In this document: positions 55,867 to 64,000 of the stretch, piece by piece
Numbering within the stretch: position 1 is the stretch's first letter
Layout: every line of letters begins with the position of its first letter
Assembly (NCBI GenBank): GCA_009739505.2
Contig: CM019179.2
Coordinates: 8,643,062-8,707,061 of the forward strand
Direction: 5' to 3'
From: Apolygus lucorum
Lineage: Eukaryota > Arthropoda > Insecta > Hemiptera > Miridae
Length of the DNA: 64,000 nt
Program-made: the position numbers and the translations under genes
The notes under the pieces: generated by a model
Databases searched by the model: none
The model's input: only the letters and a program-made list of their open reading frames with translations
What the model was told of the DNA's origin: nothing

Positions 55867-56369
55867 TGAGGAATTTCACCGAACTCTGTTTTTCATTTTT
55901 CCTGAATAGTTAATGGTGTGGGATAGATGAAAATCGGGTTGATTTCGGAAAATAAGTCTCCTGTATTTTTGGGAGACAATCAAATTTATGATTTCAAAAA
56001 ATAACCGGGAAAACGGACCTCTTCAACATGAAGCGGTAACGCTCGCTGATTGGCTGTTCGCATCGCAGTCTCCTCTCCAGTGTTGCCTGATGGTACGACG
56101 AAATCGTGTTATCTAAGAGGAAAGTTATCAAACAAAAACATGGGAAACCTAATTTTCCCCATCTCGCTGTTTCTGTTTTTTCTTCAGTTTTTCGATTTCG
56201 AACTTTACTGGTTTTGTGAAATGTTGCCTCGAGGACTATACGAAGTGAGATTTCACGATCTCAGCGCTTCAAGCGGCCGTACATGAACTATTGCTGGTTG
56301 ACGTCATCCTCCCGGTGTTTTTTAAACGTTCATATTTTCTACACTGTATTGTTTATTCGTAAATTAGGA
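55867..56369 (+). mobile_element. Family C MITE, copy 3 (right end missing)
   Basis: TGAGGAATTTCACC starts at 55867, and similarity to 10131-10624 continues to GTTTATTCGTAAATTAGG (56351-56368). The last 85 bp, including the right TIR, are absent. Confidence 0.85.
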
Positions 56370-57368
56370 AACATGCTTAGTTAATTTTAAATTTAATTTG
56401 GAAGTTCAGACAATGTCAGTGTCGCTATAGTGAAAAGTTTGGATATCACGATCAAATTACTTCGTACTTCCCTGAGGCAAATTACTTCTTCGTGGCTCCT
56501 TGAATGCTCATCCGCAAGGCGCGCTAGCGTCGACGCTGCTACATATTGTTTGTATTCCAACAGAGGTACCTACTAGTTACTATTATCACCAGCAAGGCGT
56601 CAGCGAAGGATTCCTACTACCATGCAAGGGGTAGATGGTGCGAAACTAGATTGACAAGTAATATCTACTTACCATGTTGGAGAATCCGTCGTAACCAGCA
56701 AGTCGAGTACAGGAGGCGAGCGCTTTCGATGTAAGGACATCATCTTCAGGCCATCGAGAGAGTACCAAGTTTGTCAGTCGGCAGTTCTTTTATATAGTCT
56801 GGGTGAAAGGGACGGTGGAAGGATCAGTGTGGAAAAAAGGGGGGCACGTGGTGAAAGGTTGTTTGTCTGTCATGTCAAGTCAAAGGCCGACATAAAACTA
56901 ATCCTATTTAGCTAACTAATCCTATTCTAAACGATGACTATATTATAAACTAGCTTACATAATTAACTTATTGCTAAATTATTTGTTTATATCTACTTCT
57001 AACTTGAATACTATCTATTTTTATAATTTTTATTCGTAGTTAGTTGATTACTTATTATTTATTGTTTGAAATTATGAGATCCTAGGTCGTTTGGTTGTTT
57101 GGAAGTTAGTGGAGTCATAAGGGTGCTGTTTGCGTTTTTAAGGAGTTATGGTAGTGTGTTCTGTTCGTTGTCTTTTGTTATTCAGGTTTGTCAGTAAATC
57201 CGTCTGTGGGGGTTTTCCGTTTTTGGATGAGTTTGTGAAGTGGACTTTAGGAAAATCTAGTTCTCAATAGATCGGTCAGAGGTTGTAACTTTGATATTTT
57301 ATTCGTCACGTCGAATTTCAAAAAAGAGAGCAAAAATCTATCTGCGCTTAGCTTGAACAACTAAAGAA
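56370..57368. other. Unassigned, containing a possible Penelope-like tail
   Basis: Apart from the 56690-56810 feature, no gene, repeat or domain is recognised in this AT-rich DNA. Confidence 0.4.
56690..56810 (-). mobile_element. Possible Penelope-like 3' terminal region
   Basis: On the minus strand a TATA-like ACTATATAAAAG (about 56799-56788) is followed by GAAGATGATGTCC and ACATCGAAAGCG (about 56744-56719). That is the GATGATG...CGAAA arrangement seen at 24165-24188. The strict CTGATGA hammerhead core is not present, and no endonuclease was found nearby. Confidence 0.4.
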
Positions 57369-57804
57369 TGGGGTATTTCAGTCAATTTTTTTTTCAAAAG
57401 AGTATGGCTCAGGAATAACGGTAATTGGGTCTGTTCGTCGAGAAATTGTTTTTAAAAAATCAGAGAAGCTAAGGAAAGTTGAAGAGTTTGAACGGTGTGA
57501 CGTAGCTAGCCAATCGTGACGTAGCTAGCCAACTGTCTTTGAAAGAAGTATCCATGCACAGAAACCCTTGGGGGACCTCTTGGATACTACAAAACACCAC
57601 TCACATAGGCGCGCGGCGTAGTCCTTGCTAGTGTGTGTGCATTTATAGCGGCCCGCCTTTTTCAAACGTGTGATCTCTTTAATTAATTTTTCTACCACAT
57701 GTTATAGTATCATTGGGCTAAAAGTTGGGGTATATAGGTTTTCAAGGGTGCTGAATCCAAATTTGAGGTCAAAACCTGAATTCCAGACCCACCGAAATAC
57801 CCCA
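57369..57804. mobile_element. Family D MITE, copy 3
   Basis: The ends are TGGGGTATTTC and GAAATACCCCA. It is nearly collinear with copy 1, including the doubled TGACGTAGCTAGC and the GCGCGCGGCGTAGTCC block. Confidence 0.88.
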
Positions 57805-58047
57805 TTGAAGATCTCACCTTTAGCTTCCCAATACAGTCTTTACCTGGCAAAACGGTGTACCCAGAAAGTATGAGTATACCTATGTAAACTTTCATTTCTT
57901 CTTTCGTAACATCCACGTTGATATTACTGTTATATTTTTGATGAAAGTGCATATTCCGGATTGCAGATATCTTCAGTGGCCACAAAATGGCATCATTAGC
58001 TCAAAATTCAATTTTTTTTTACTAATCGTGTTTTGCAGAACCCTCAG

Positions 58048-58433
58048 TGGGGTATTTCGACAATTTTTTGTTTTTTTTTTGTTTTTTCACTGTTCGTCGT
58101 GAAAATGTTTTTAAAACATCAAGAAGCAAGGAAAGTTGAAGATTTGAATGTTGTGACGTAGCTAGCCAAAACTCTTTGAAAAAAGTATCCATGCAAGAGA
58201 AGAGATAAACCCTTGGAGAATCTCTTGGATACTACAAAATACTACTCACACACGCGCGCGGCATAGTGTGTGAGCATTTATGCCTTTTGTTCAAACGTGT
58301 GATCTCTTTAATTAATTTTTTCTACCACATGTTATCGTATCTTGGGCTAAAGTTGGAGTATATTGATTTTCAAGGGTGCTGAATCCAATTTGAGGGTCAA
58401 AAACCGGAATTTCCGACCCACCGAAATACCCCA
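58048..58433. mobile_element. Family D MITE, copy 4
   Basis: The ends are TGGGGTATTTC and GAAATACCCCA. It is shorter than copy 3, with one TGACGTAGCTAGC and a deletion around the CG-rich block. It stands 243 bp from copy 3 in the same orientation. Confidence 0.85.
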
Positions 58434-58893
58434 TTGTAAAAACTGAGAGAACTCATTCGGATTCTTGAAATCTTAGAACTTTGTAAGAAGATGTCAAGTT
58501 CGTGGTGTATTCGTATACCCATGCGGAGAGACGATGTCTTCCTTGATGAGCGAGGAGTACATTCAAACCGTGTTGCAGGGATTACGACGTATTAGACTGT
58601 CCTAGAGGGAGAAACTGAAGGGGTTGGTGGCACCCCTAAATTACCTAGTTAAGTTCCTAGTCGGAACACCGGCCTAACTGAGTTTAGAGATGCTCGTAAT
58701 CAGTCAAACAGTTCTCCCGTCTCCATGGCAACCAGACTGCTCAAATAGGCGTCTACTTTGGGTGAATTCAATTCGGTGACCATTCGAAATGCGCCGTTAT
58801 TGATTGAAGCAGCCTGGTTGATGAATTTCACTCTACCTGTCTAGTCCCTCTTGAAAGCCGACGTAACCTCGTCAAATTACCATTATTATTATT
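58434..58893. other. No gene recognised before the gap
   Basis: Unique sequence of more balanced base composition, possibly the outer LTR or flank of the following gypsy element, but there is no partner copy to test this. Confidence 0.35.
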
Positions 58894-58993
58894 NNNNNNN
58901 NNNNNNNNNNNNNNNNNNNNNNNNNNNNNNNNNNNNNNNNNNNNNNNNNNNNNNNNNNNNNNNNNNNNNNNNNNNNNNNNNNNNNNNNNNNNN
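58894..58993. other. Assembly gap, 100 N
   Basis: A placeholder gap just upstream of element G3; its LTR probably lies here or in the adjacent sequence. Confidence 0.99.
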
Positions 58994-59472
58994 ACGATGA
59001 TACTGGCGTAAGTACTAGAACTTCGTTCTACGATATTCAATCAACCAGGGATAAACCCCGATCATCATTTATTGCAAAACACCTTCTACCTCATCACACA
59101 TCAGCTTCATCAAAGAACTTCTAAAAATCAAATAAATTCAAAATCAAAGAAACAGTCAGAATCAAGAATCGGCCTTCCTCCTCCTCTCCTCGAGCTCTCC
59201 TCTTCTTTCGTCGCAGACGCTCAGTCCTCACGGTCATCGCGATCTTTGTGCTAACGTCATCGAATTCCTCCAACTTCGCTCCTTCACCTACAAGAGATAA
59301 GCAACCTCCTACGCCTCTTGTAATTAATTTAGAATATTTTCCTTCCAGCTAACACTCATAATAATAACAACCTGTAATTTCATAGCTGTACCCTACAAAC
59401 CTCAAAATTCCGAAATCATTTAAGAAATACCTACACGAACAGTTCAAAAAACTCGAAAGACCACCACCCATA
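58994..59472 (+). other. 5' leader of gypsy element G3
   Basis: No ORF with a domain. It contains AAATAAATTCAAAATCAAAG (about 59129). The leader ends at ATAATGGCTGAAG, the likely gag start. The primer binding site could not be fixed. Confidence 0.45.
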
Positions 59473-60606
59473 ATGGCTGAAGAACAAAACCCACATGTTT
59501 TGCTTCTCCAGTTGGTTCAAACAACAACAAGCGTTATTCCAACAGCAGTTGCAACTTCAACAAGCCAACCAAAACAAACCCAAAGAATTCAAAGAAAAAC
59601 ACGCCAATTTAATCCCAGTCTTTTATGGAAACTCAGAGTCGCTACCCAAATTTCTAAATTCTTGTGATAAAATAATCAGAAGATTTTACAACCAGGAAGA
59701 ACCTGAGGATCTTCAAAATGAAGAAATTTTGGAAGCGATACTCCTTAAAATTCAAGGCCCCGCGGAAAAAAAATATTTGCAGCAAAAAGGGTTACTTCTT
59801 ATGATCAAATAAAGACCTCACTTTTAGAAAATTTCTCAGACAGGAGGGACATATACACACTGGATTTGGAATTTGGTACTTTCAGACAAGGAGACAAAGA
59901 AACCCCATTTAACTTTCATGAACGACTAACGAGACATCTAGACACCACTATTGCTTACATACGAAACCACGTAGAAGTACAGTTGAAACAAGACTACTTA
60001 ATCGAACACTTTGAAAATCTTGCCCTCAGATGCTTCATATTAAATATTAAAGAACCCATTGGAAACCAAATTAGAGCACGTAACCCCAAAACGTTAGGAG
60101 AAGCCTTAGGGCTGATGACAAACGAATATCAGATGACTCCTAACAAATATTCGTATCAACCAAATTTCAATAATCAAAAACCCAACAACAGCTATCAGAA
60201 CCCGAGTCACAAGATTCACTCAAATACCCAAGCATTCTCTAACCCTAAAAATTTCCAAAACAAAAATCCTAACCCTTTTTCCAAACCTGTCCAAAGACAG
60301 TTTCAAAACCCCAGATACGCAACCCCATTCAAACAATTTAACCAATATCCTAATCAAAATCAAATAAAACCAAACCAACCATTTAACCAATATCCGAACT
60401 ATAATCAGGTAAGACCAAATCAATACCAAAAGCCGACGCCTATGTCCTGGCAAACAACCAACCCCAATCTGCACAACTTGCAACATTCACGCGAAGAACC
60501 TCCTTTAGAGGAAAAAGACCAAAATATAATAAATGAGACCCAGGATTTTTTAGAGGAGGCCACTCTCAACCCCCAGTACGACAACAAGAAAACCATCATC
60601 CTTTAA
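59473..60606 (+). CDS. gag: G3 Gag, with two compensating frame changes
   Basis: Structural capsid protein of a 17.6/297-like gypsy element. The frame from ATG 59473 shifts near 59530 into one reading a Gln-rich segment, then IPVFYGNSESLPKFLNSCDK and LEAILLKIQGPAEKK. It shifts back near 59812-59866 to read the 246-codon part with TLDLEFGTFRQGDKETPF, ENLALRCF and ALGLMTNEYQ. The C-terminal third is an Asn/Gln/Pro/Tyr-rich low-complexity tail, without a zinc knuckle, as is common in this group. Both breaks are small indels; no in-frame stop was noticed otherwise. Confidence 0.85.
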
Positions 60607-60616
60607 CTTAAACAAT

Positions 60617-60922
60617 TTGGATCAAAGGATGACGGAACTGCCCTACATCATCTTAAAAAAATGGAACCTGAACATGTTAATTGATACCGGAAGCACTACT
60701 AGCTACATTAACCCAATAGTGGCAGAAAAATTCTTCTCAAAAAAATTCTCAAAATCCCCATTCATCGTAAAAACCGCCCACGGGCTATCGGAAGGCAAAT
60801 TTAATACGATAGTACCCTGTGAGGAAATTTTCAACGAACCAGAATTAAAATTAAAATTCAACGTATTTAAATTTCACGATAAATTTGATCTTCTGATGGG
60901 TCTAGATAACCTGAAGCTATGA
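60617..60922 (+). CDS. pol: G3 retropepsin-type protease
   Basis: It reads NMLIDTGSTTSYINP at about residues 19-33, the aspartic-protease active site, and ends with DLLMGLDNLK, the second hallmark. It would cleave the Gag-Pol polyprotein. It starts 11 bases after the gag stop in another frame, consistent with frameshifted Gag-Pol expression. The TGA at 60920-60922 is probably an indel artefact, because sequence in the neighbouring frame continues toward the RT linker (61100-61309). Confidence 0.85.
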   Translation: MDQRMTELPYIILKKWNLNMLIDTGSTTSYINPIVAEKFFSKKFSKSPFIVKTAHGLSEGKFNTIVPCEEIFNEPELKLKFNVFKFHDKFDLLMGLDNLKL

Positions 60923-61099
60923 ATGCTTCTATTAACCTAAAAAACGATGTATTACAAACAAAAAATAGTAACATACAACTTAAATATTTAAATACGGAAA
61001 CTAACGATGTATTAAACGTTGAAGGTAGAACGATACAGCAGATAGAAATAAAATGTAAAAAATATAAAAGATGGAGATGTAATTATTCCATATATTAAA

Positions 61100-62380
61100 T
61101 TGGGTAAGCTGGAAATCGCGCAAAGTTTAGTAAAATTAAATAACTATAGAGGATATGTTAGGATACTTAATCCTACAGATCATGATATTACAGTAAAAAT
61201 CCCAATCATTAAAGCTGAAGAGATCAACTACAATCTCGAAGAATTAAATAGCATTGAAATAACAAATAAAAAAGATCACCCCAATACAGGTATCGAATCG
61301 ATAAATTAAGATTGGATCACTGTAATTCAGAGGAAAAAGCCGCGATTATCGAATTAGTATCAAAATACCCGGATATATTTTATAAAGATGGCGAACCATT
61401 AACCTTCACAAATGAAGTTAAACATGTCATCAGGACAGTTGATGAAGATTCCCGTCTATACTAGAAATTACCGATTTCCTGAAATATATAAAAAAGAAGT
61501 CGAAAACCAAATTAACGAGATGTTGCAACAAGGAATAGTCAGACCCTCTGATAGTCCATGGAATTCCCCTATATGGATAGTTCCGAAGAAAAAGGACTCG
61601 AGTGGCAAAATTAAATTCAGAATTGTAGTAGATTATAGAAAACTAAACGACAAACAATCGAAATTAAATATCCACTTCCTCAAATTTCAGATATTCTTGA
61701 CAAATTAGGACGCGCCCCAATTCTTTTCTTGTATCGATTTAAAAAGCGGATTCCACCAAATACAAATGGACCCGAATAGTATAGAAAAACCGCATTCAGC
61801 GTTCCTAATAATCATCTGGAGTTTACTCGCTGTCCCTTTGGATTACGCTCTGCACCAGCAACGTTTCAACGAGTTTTAGACAATGTCTTGAGAGGTATAA
61901 ACAACGAATATTGTTGTGTATACCTTGACGACATTATAGTATTCAGTGTTGACCTCCAAGAACATATAAGAAGGTTTGGAATCGGTTTTTGACAGACTTA
62001 GAAAAGCTAACCTTAAGATACAGCTAGATAAAACGGAATTTCTAAAAAAGGAAGTCGCATACTTAGGGCATGTGATAACTCCAGAAGGAGTAAAACCAAA
62101 TCCAGATAAGATCAAAGCCATCCTTCAGTACCCAATCCCAAAACAACTAAAGACATTAAAAGCTTCCTAGGTTTGCTGGGTTACTATCGTAAATTCATCA
62201 AAGATTTCGCTGGACTAACCAAACCCCTCACCTCAAGATTAAAAAAGGAGCTAAAATTAATATTGACGACACAGATTATTCAGAATGTTTCGAGCTATGT
62301 AAACAACTATTAATCAACGAACCAATTCTCCAATATCCCGATTTTAACAAAACTTTCCATCTGACGACTGACGCTAGTAA
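61100..62380 (+). pseudogene. pol: G3 reverse transcriptase, multiply frameshifted
   Basis: 61100-61309 is the pre-RT linker. 61412-61708 carries QINEMLQQGIVRPSDSPWNS and FRIVVDYRKLN. The palm continues in other frames with CIDLKSGFHQIQM (about 61730-61770), CPFGLRSAPATF (about 61831-61866) and the catalytic YLDDIIVF (about 61921-61944). 61976-62170 has the thumb LGHVITPEGVKPNPDK. At least five 1-2 base frame changes separate the pieces. All the expected RT blocks are present, so this is a complete domain with indels rather than a fragment. Confidence 0.88.
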
Positions 62381-62381
62381 T

Positions 62382-63047
62382 GTGGCGATTGGGGCGGTAT
62401 TGAGTCAAATGTCTAATAACAGTGACCTACCAATTGCCTATGCCAGTCGAACACTGAACGAAACGGAAAGAAAGTTGTCAACTATCGAGAGAGAATTGTT
62501 AGCCATAGTTTGGGCCGTAAAATATTTTCGACCATACCTCTATGGTCGCCATTTCAAAATCTTATCAGATCACAAACCATTACATTGGTTGTTCTCCCTC
62601 AATGAACCTAATTCGAAATTATTCCGCTGGAAAACTAAATTACAAGAATATGATATCGACATCCAATATAAAAAAGGATCCTTGAACACTAACGCGGATG
62701 CACTGTCCCGTGTTGAAATTAATAATTTGGAAGACATAGATGTTTCTAAATTCAAAGATATAACCAAATTCTGCAAAAAAGTAAAAGACGTAGAAAAAAT
62801 AGAAGACGTGGAAAAACTACTAAACACCTACCATTCCGGAGAAAATAATCATAGAGGCATCGAAGAAACTTATGAACACTTAAAAAGAGAATATTACTGG
62901 CCTAAAATGTCAAGTTCAATTCAAAATTTTATCAACAATTGTGAAACGTGCCTTAAATGTAAATATGATAGGGTTCCATTAAAACCCAAGTTAAATATTA
63001 CTCCAACAGGATCCAAACCCATGGAAACTTACACATCGATAAATTAA
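62382..63047 (+). CDS. pol: G3 RNase H and integrase zinc domain
   Basis: 221 codons. The RNase H part follows a TDASN signature just upstream (about 62369-62383) and shows ASRTLNETERKLSTIEREL and LSDHKPLHWLFS, then the connection NTNADALSRVE. The integrase N-terminal domain has YHSGENNHRGI and CETCLKC as His-His-Cys-Cys ligands and EYYWPKM. The frame ends at about the first catalytic Asp (LHIDK in the neighbouring frame, near 63030-63050). Confidence 0.9.
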   Translation: MAIGAVLSQMSNNSDLPIAYASRTLNETERKLSTIERELLAIVWAVKYFRPYLYGRHFKILSDHKPLHWLFSLNEPNSKLFRWKTKLQEYDIDIQYKKGSLNTNADALSRVEINNLEDIDVSKFKDITKFCKKVKDVEKIEDVEKLLNTYHSGENNHRGIEETYEHLKREYYWPKMSSSIQNFINNCETCLKCKYDRVPLKPKLNITPTGSKPMETYTSIN

Positions 63048-63112
63048 CTCTTGAAAATTCTAAATTTCTAACTATAATTGACCCTTTCTCACGATATGCT
63101 CAAGCATATGCC

Positions 63113-63745
63113 TTGAACTCTTCCAACAGTATTGAAGTAGTTAACTCATTGATCAAATTCTTTTCCCATCACGGAATCCCCTCTAGCATAGTAGCAGACA
63201 ATGGAGCAGAATTCCACAGCTCACTCGTCAAAGAGCTCTTGTCTCTACACAACATTAAAATTCATTTTACATCCCCTCAACATCCTGAATCAAATGGAGT
63301 TATCGAAAGATTCCACTCAACACTTATAGAACATATTAGATTAATGAACGATAGGGTTGAATTTAACAAGGATACTATAATAACTAAAGTGAACTATGCA
63401 ATTTTAGCATATAACAATTCCATCCATTCTTCATCCAAACTTACACCTTTTGAGCTTCTTTACGGCCATATCAATCACAAAAATTTACTCAATTCAGATG
63501 TAGAACATGTCATCATAAATCAATATCTACAAACACATAAAGAAAAGACTAAGGCACTCTATGAAATCATGAAACAACGTTTCGATGAAAACAAAGAAGC
63601 AGTTATAAATGAAAGGAACACGAATAAAGAGGATATTCCCTTGCCATTTCCCGAAAAAATATTCGTCAAAACTGTGCAAAAACAACATAAAACTAAACCT
63701 AAATACAACCCAGAAATACTTAAAGAAATAGACCCAAAGCTTTAA
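63113..63745 (+). CDS. pol: G3 integrase core and C-terminal domain
   Basis: 210 codons. The second catalytic Asp is in VADNGAEF and the Glu in GVIERFHSTL, spaced D-x35-E as in gypsy integrases. PHPE-like SPQHPESNG precedes the Glu. A basic C-terminal region (VQKQHKTKPKYNP) ends at TAA 63743-63745. The neighbouring frame carries the expected continuation of the C-terminal domain (GIIVPRHH, KIHLATVKRPRK), so the stop looks like the result of a small indel and the protein probably continues into the Ulp1-like segment. Confidence 0.9.
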   Translation: MNSSNSIEVVNSLIKFFSHHGIPSSIVADNGAEFHSSLVKELLSLHNIKIHFTSPQHPESNGVIERFHSTLIEHIRLMNDRVEFNKDTIITKVNYAILAYNNSIHSSSKLTPFELLYGHINHKNLLNSDVEHVIINQYLQTHKEKTKALYEIMKQRFDENKEAVINERNTNKEDIPLPFPEKIFVKTVQKQHKTKPKYNPEILKEIDPKL

Positions 63746-64000
63746 AACAGGAATTATTGTACCGAGACACCATAACACTCAAGCAAAAATTCATTTAGCC
63801 ACAGTCAAACGTCCGCGAAAAAGAGAAGAAACTATGTTAGAAAGAGTATGGAACGAAAAATTAGACCATAATGAGAAATTCATAACAAATTTCGGTATCA
63901 CTATAACTAGAGCAGACTTACTCACACTTAAAGACCCTAACTGGTTAAATGATAATGTAATAAATTTCTACATGGGTATGATCCAAGATAGAAACGAACG
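63732..64000 (+). CDS. Ulp1/SENP-like (C48) SUMO protease domain, N-terminal part, joined to gypsy pol
   Basis: The frame open from 63732 to the window end (89 codons) first completes the integrase C-terminus (GIIVPRHH...ATVKRPRK). It then reads, from about 63834, a segment with ITITRADL followed by DPNWLNDNVINFYMGM, the opening signature of Ulp1/SENP cysteine proteases, where WLND and INFY form part of the SUMO-binding cleft. The helix before it also fits SENP proteins. No intron is visible. The catalytic His, Asp and Cys lie beyond the window, so activity is unknown. It sits where gypsy elements may carry an env gene. Confidence 0.78.

Noticed and set aside
56719..56760. Hammerhead ribozyme on the minus strand
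   Set aside because: The core reads AAGATGATG instead of CTGATGA, and no stem I pairing was found; kept only as a Penelope-like tail.
58490..58760. rRNA-like fragment before the third gap
   Set aside because: The base composition looked rRNA-like, but no conserved rRNA segment could be matched.
58994..59030. Primer binding site TGGCGTAAGTAC for G3
   Set aside because: It starts with TGG but no LTR boundary is visible beside it because of the gap.

Overview
The window is AT-rich eukaryotic DNA made almost entirely of mobile elements and their debris. It has no bacterial gene layout, and no complete host gene is recognisable. The mix of Ty3/gypsy LTR retrotransposons, a LINE, a Penelope-like element, hAT-like and TA-flanked MITEs, foldback palindromes and a satellite, together with many short GGTACCTAC-type strings, suggests an insect, perhaps a sternorrhynchan hemipteran (inference, low confidence). 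Three runs of exactly 100 N (8987-9086, 37784-37883, 58894-58993) are scaffold gaps.

Left part (1-27 kb). A probable LINE 3' tail is followed by two nested hAT-like MITEs with visible 8-bp target duplications (586-2133 containing 879-1770). Next come a small poly(A)-tailed retrocopy (2311-2563) and a LINE reverse transcriptase cut by the first gap (8102-8986). Several non-autonomous families recur: family C (10131, 53604, 55867), family D (11720, 42413, 57369, 58048), family A with 145-bp tandem units carrying TGCGCATGCGCA palindromes (14132, 20765, 24522), and foldback families P and B. A 1.7-kb palindrome (15043-16741) sits inside a family A copy whose uninterrupted paralogues at 21.2 and 25.3 kb act as empty sites. 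A 5'-truncated Penelope-like element (23467-24255) keeps a GIY-YIG endonuclease, a TATA box and a foldable type I hammerhead ribozyme core.

Middle (27-48 kb). A long intact Ty3/gypsy pol ORF on the minus strand (27345-29894, RT-RNase H-integrase) is interrupted at its N-terminal side by a second LTR element (29889-37779). The two LTRs of that element differ mainly by 1-2 base indels and its pol is broken throughout, so part of the damage may be assembly error next to the gap. Then follow another palindromic element, a possible host 3' exon (41718-42026), a TIR element, perfect hairpins, and a 108-bp satellite that grades into a roughly 1.07-kb higher-order repeat (44.5-47.7 kb).

Right part (48-64 kb). 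A complete Ty3/gypsy element lies at 48188-52520, with 186-187 bp LTRs, 5-bp duplication AATGT, primer binding site and polypurine tract. After more MITE copies, a 17.6/297-like Ty3/gypsy element (59473-64000) reads gag, protease, RT, RNase H and integrase. Immediately after the integrase C-terminus, and open to the window edge, is the start of a Ulp1/SENP-type (C48) SUMO-protease domain. This apparent capture of a deSUMOylase-like domain by an LTR retrotransposon is the most interesting signal here.
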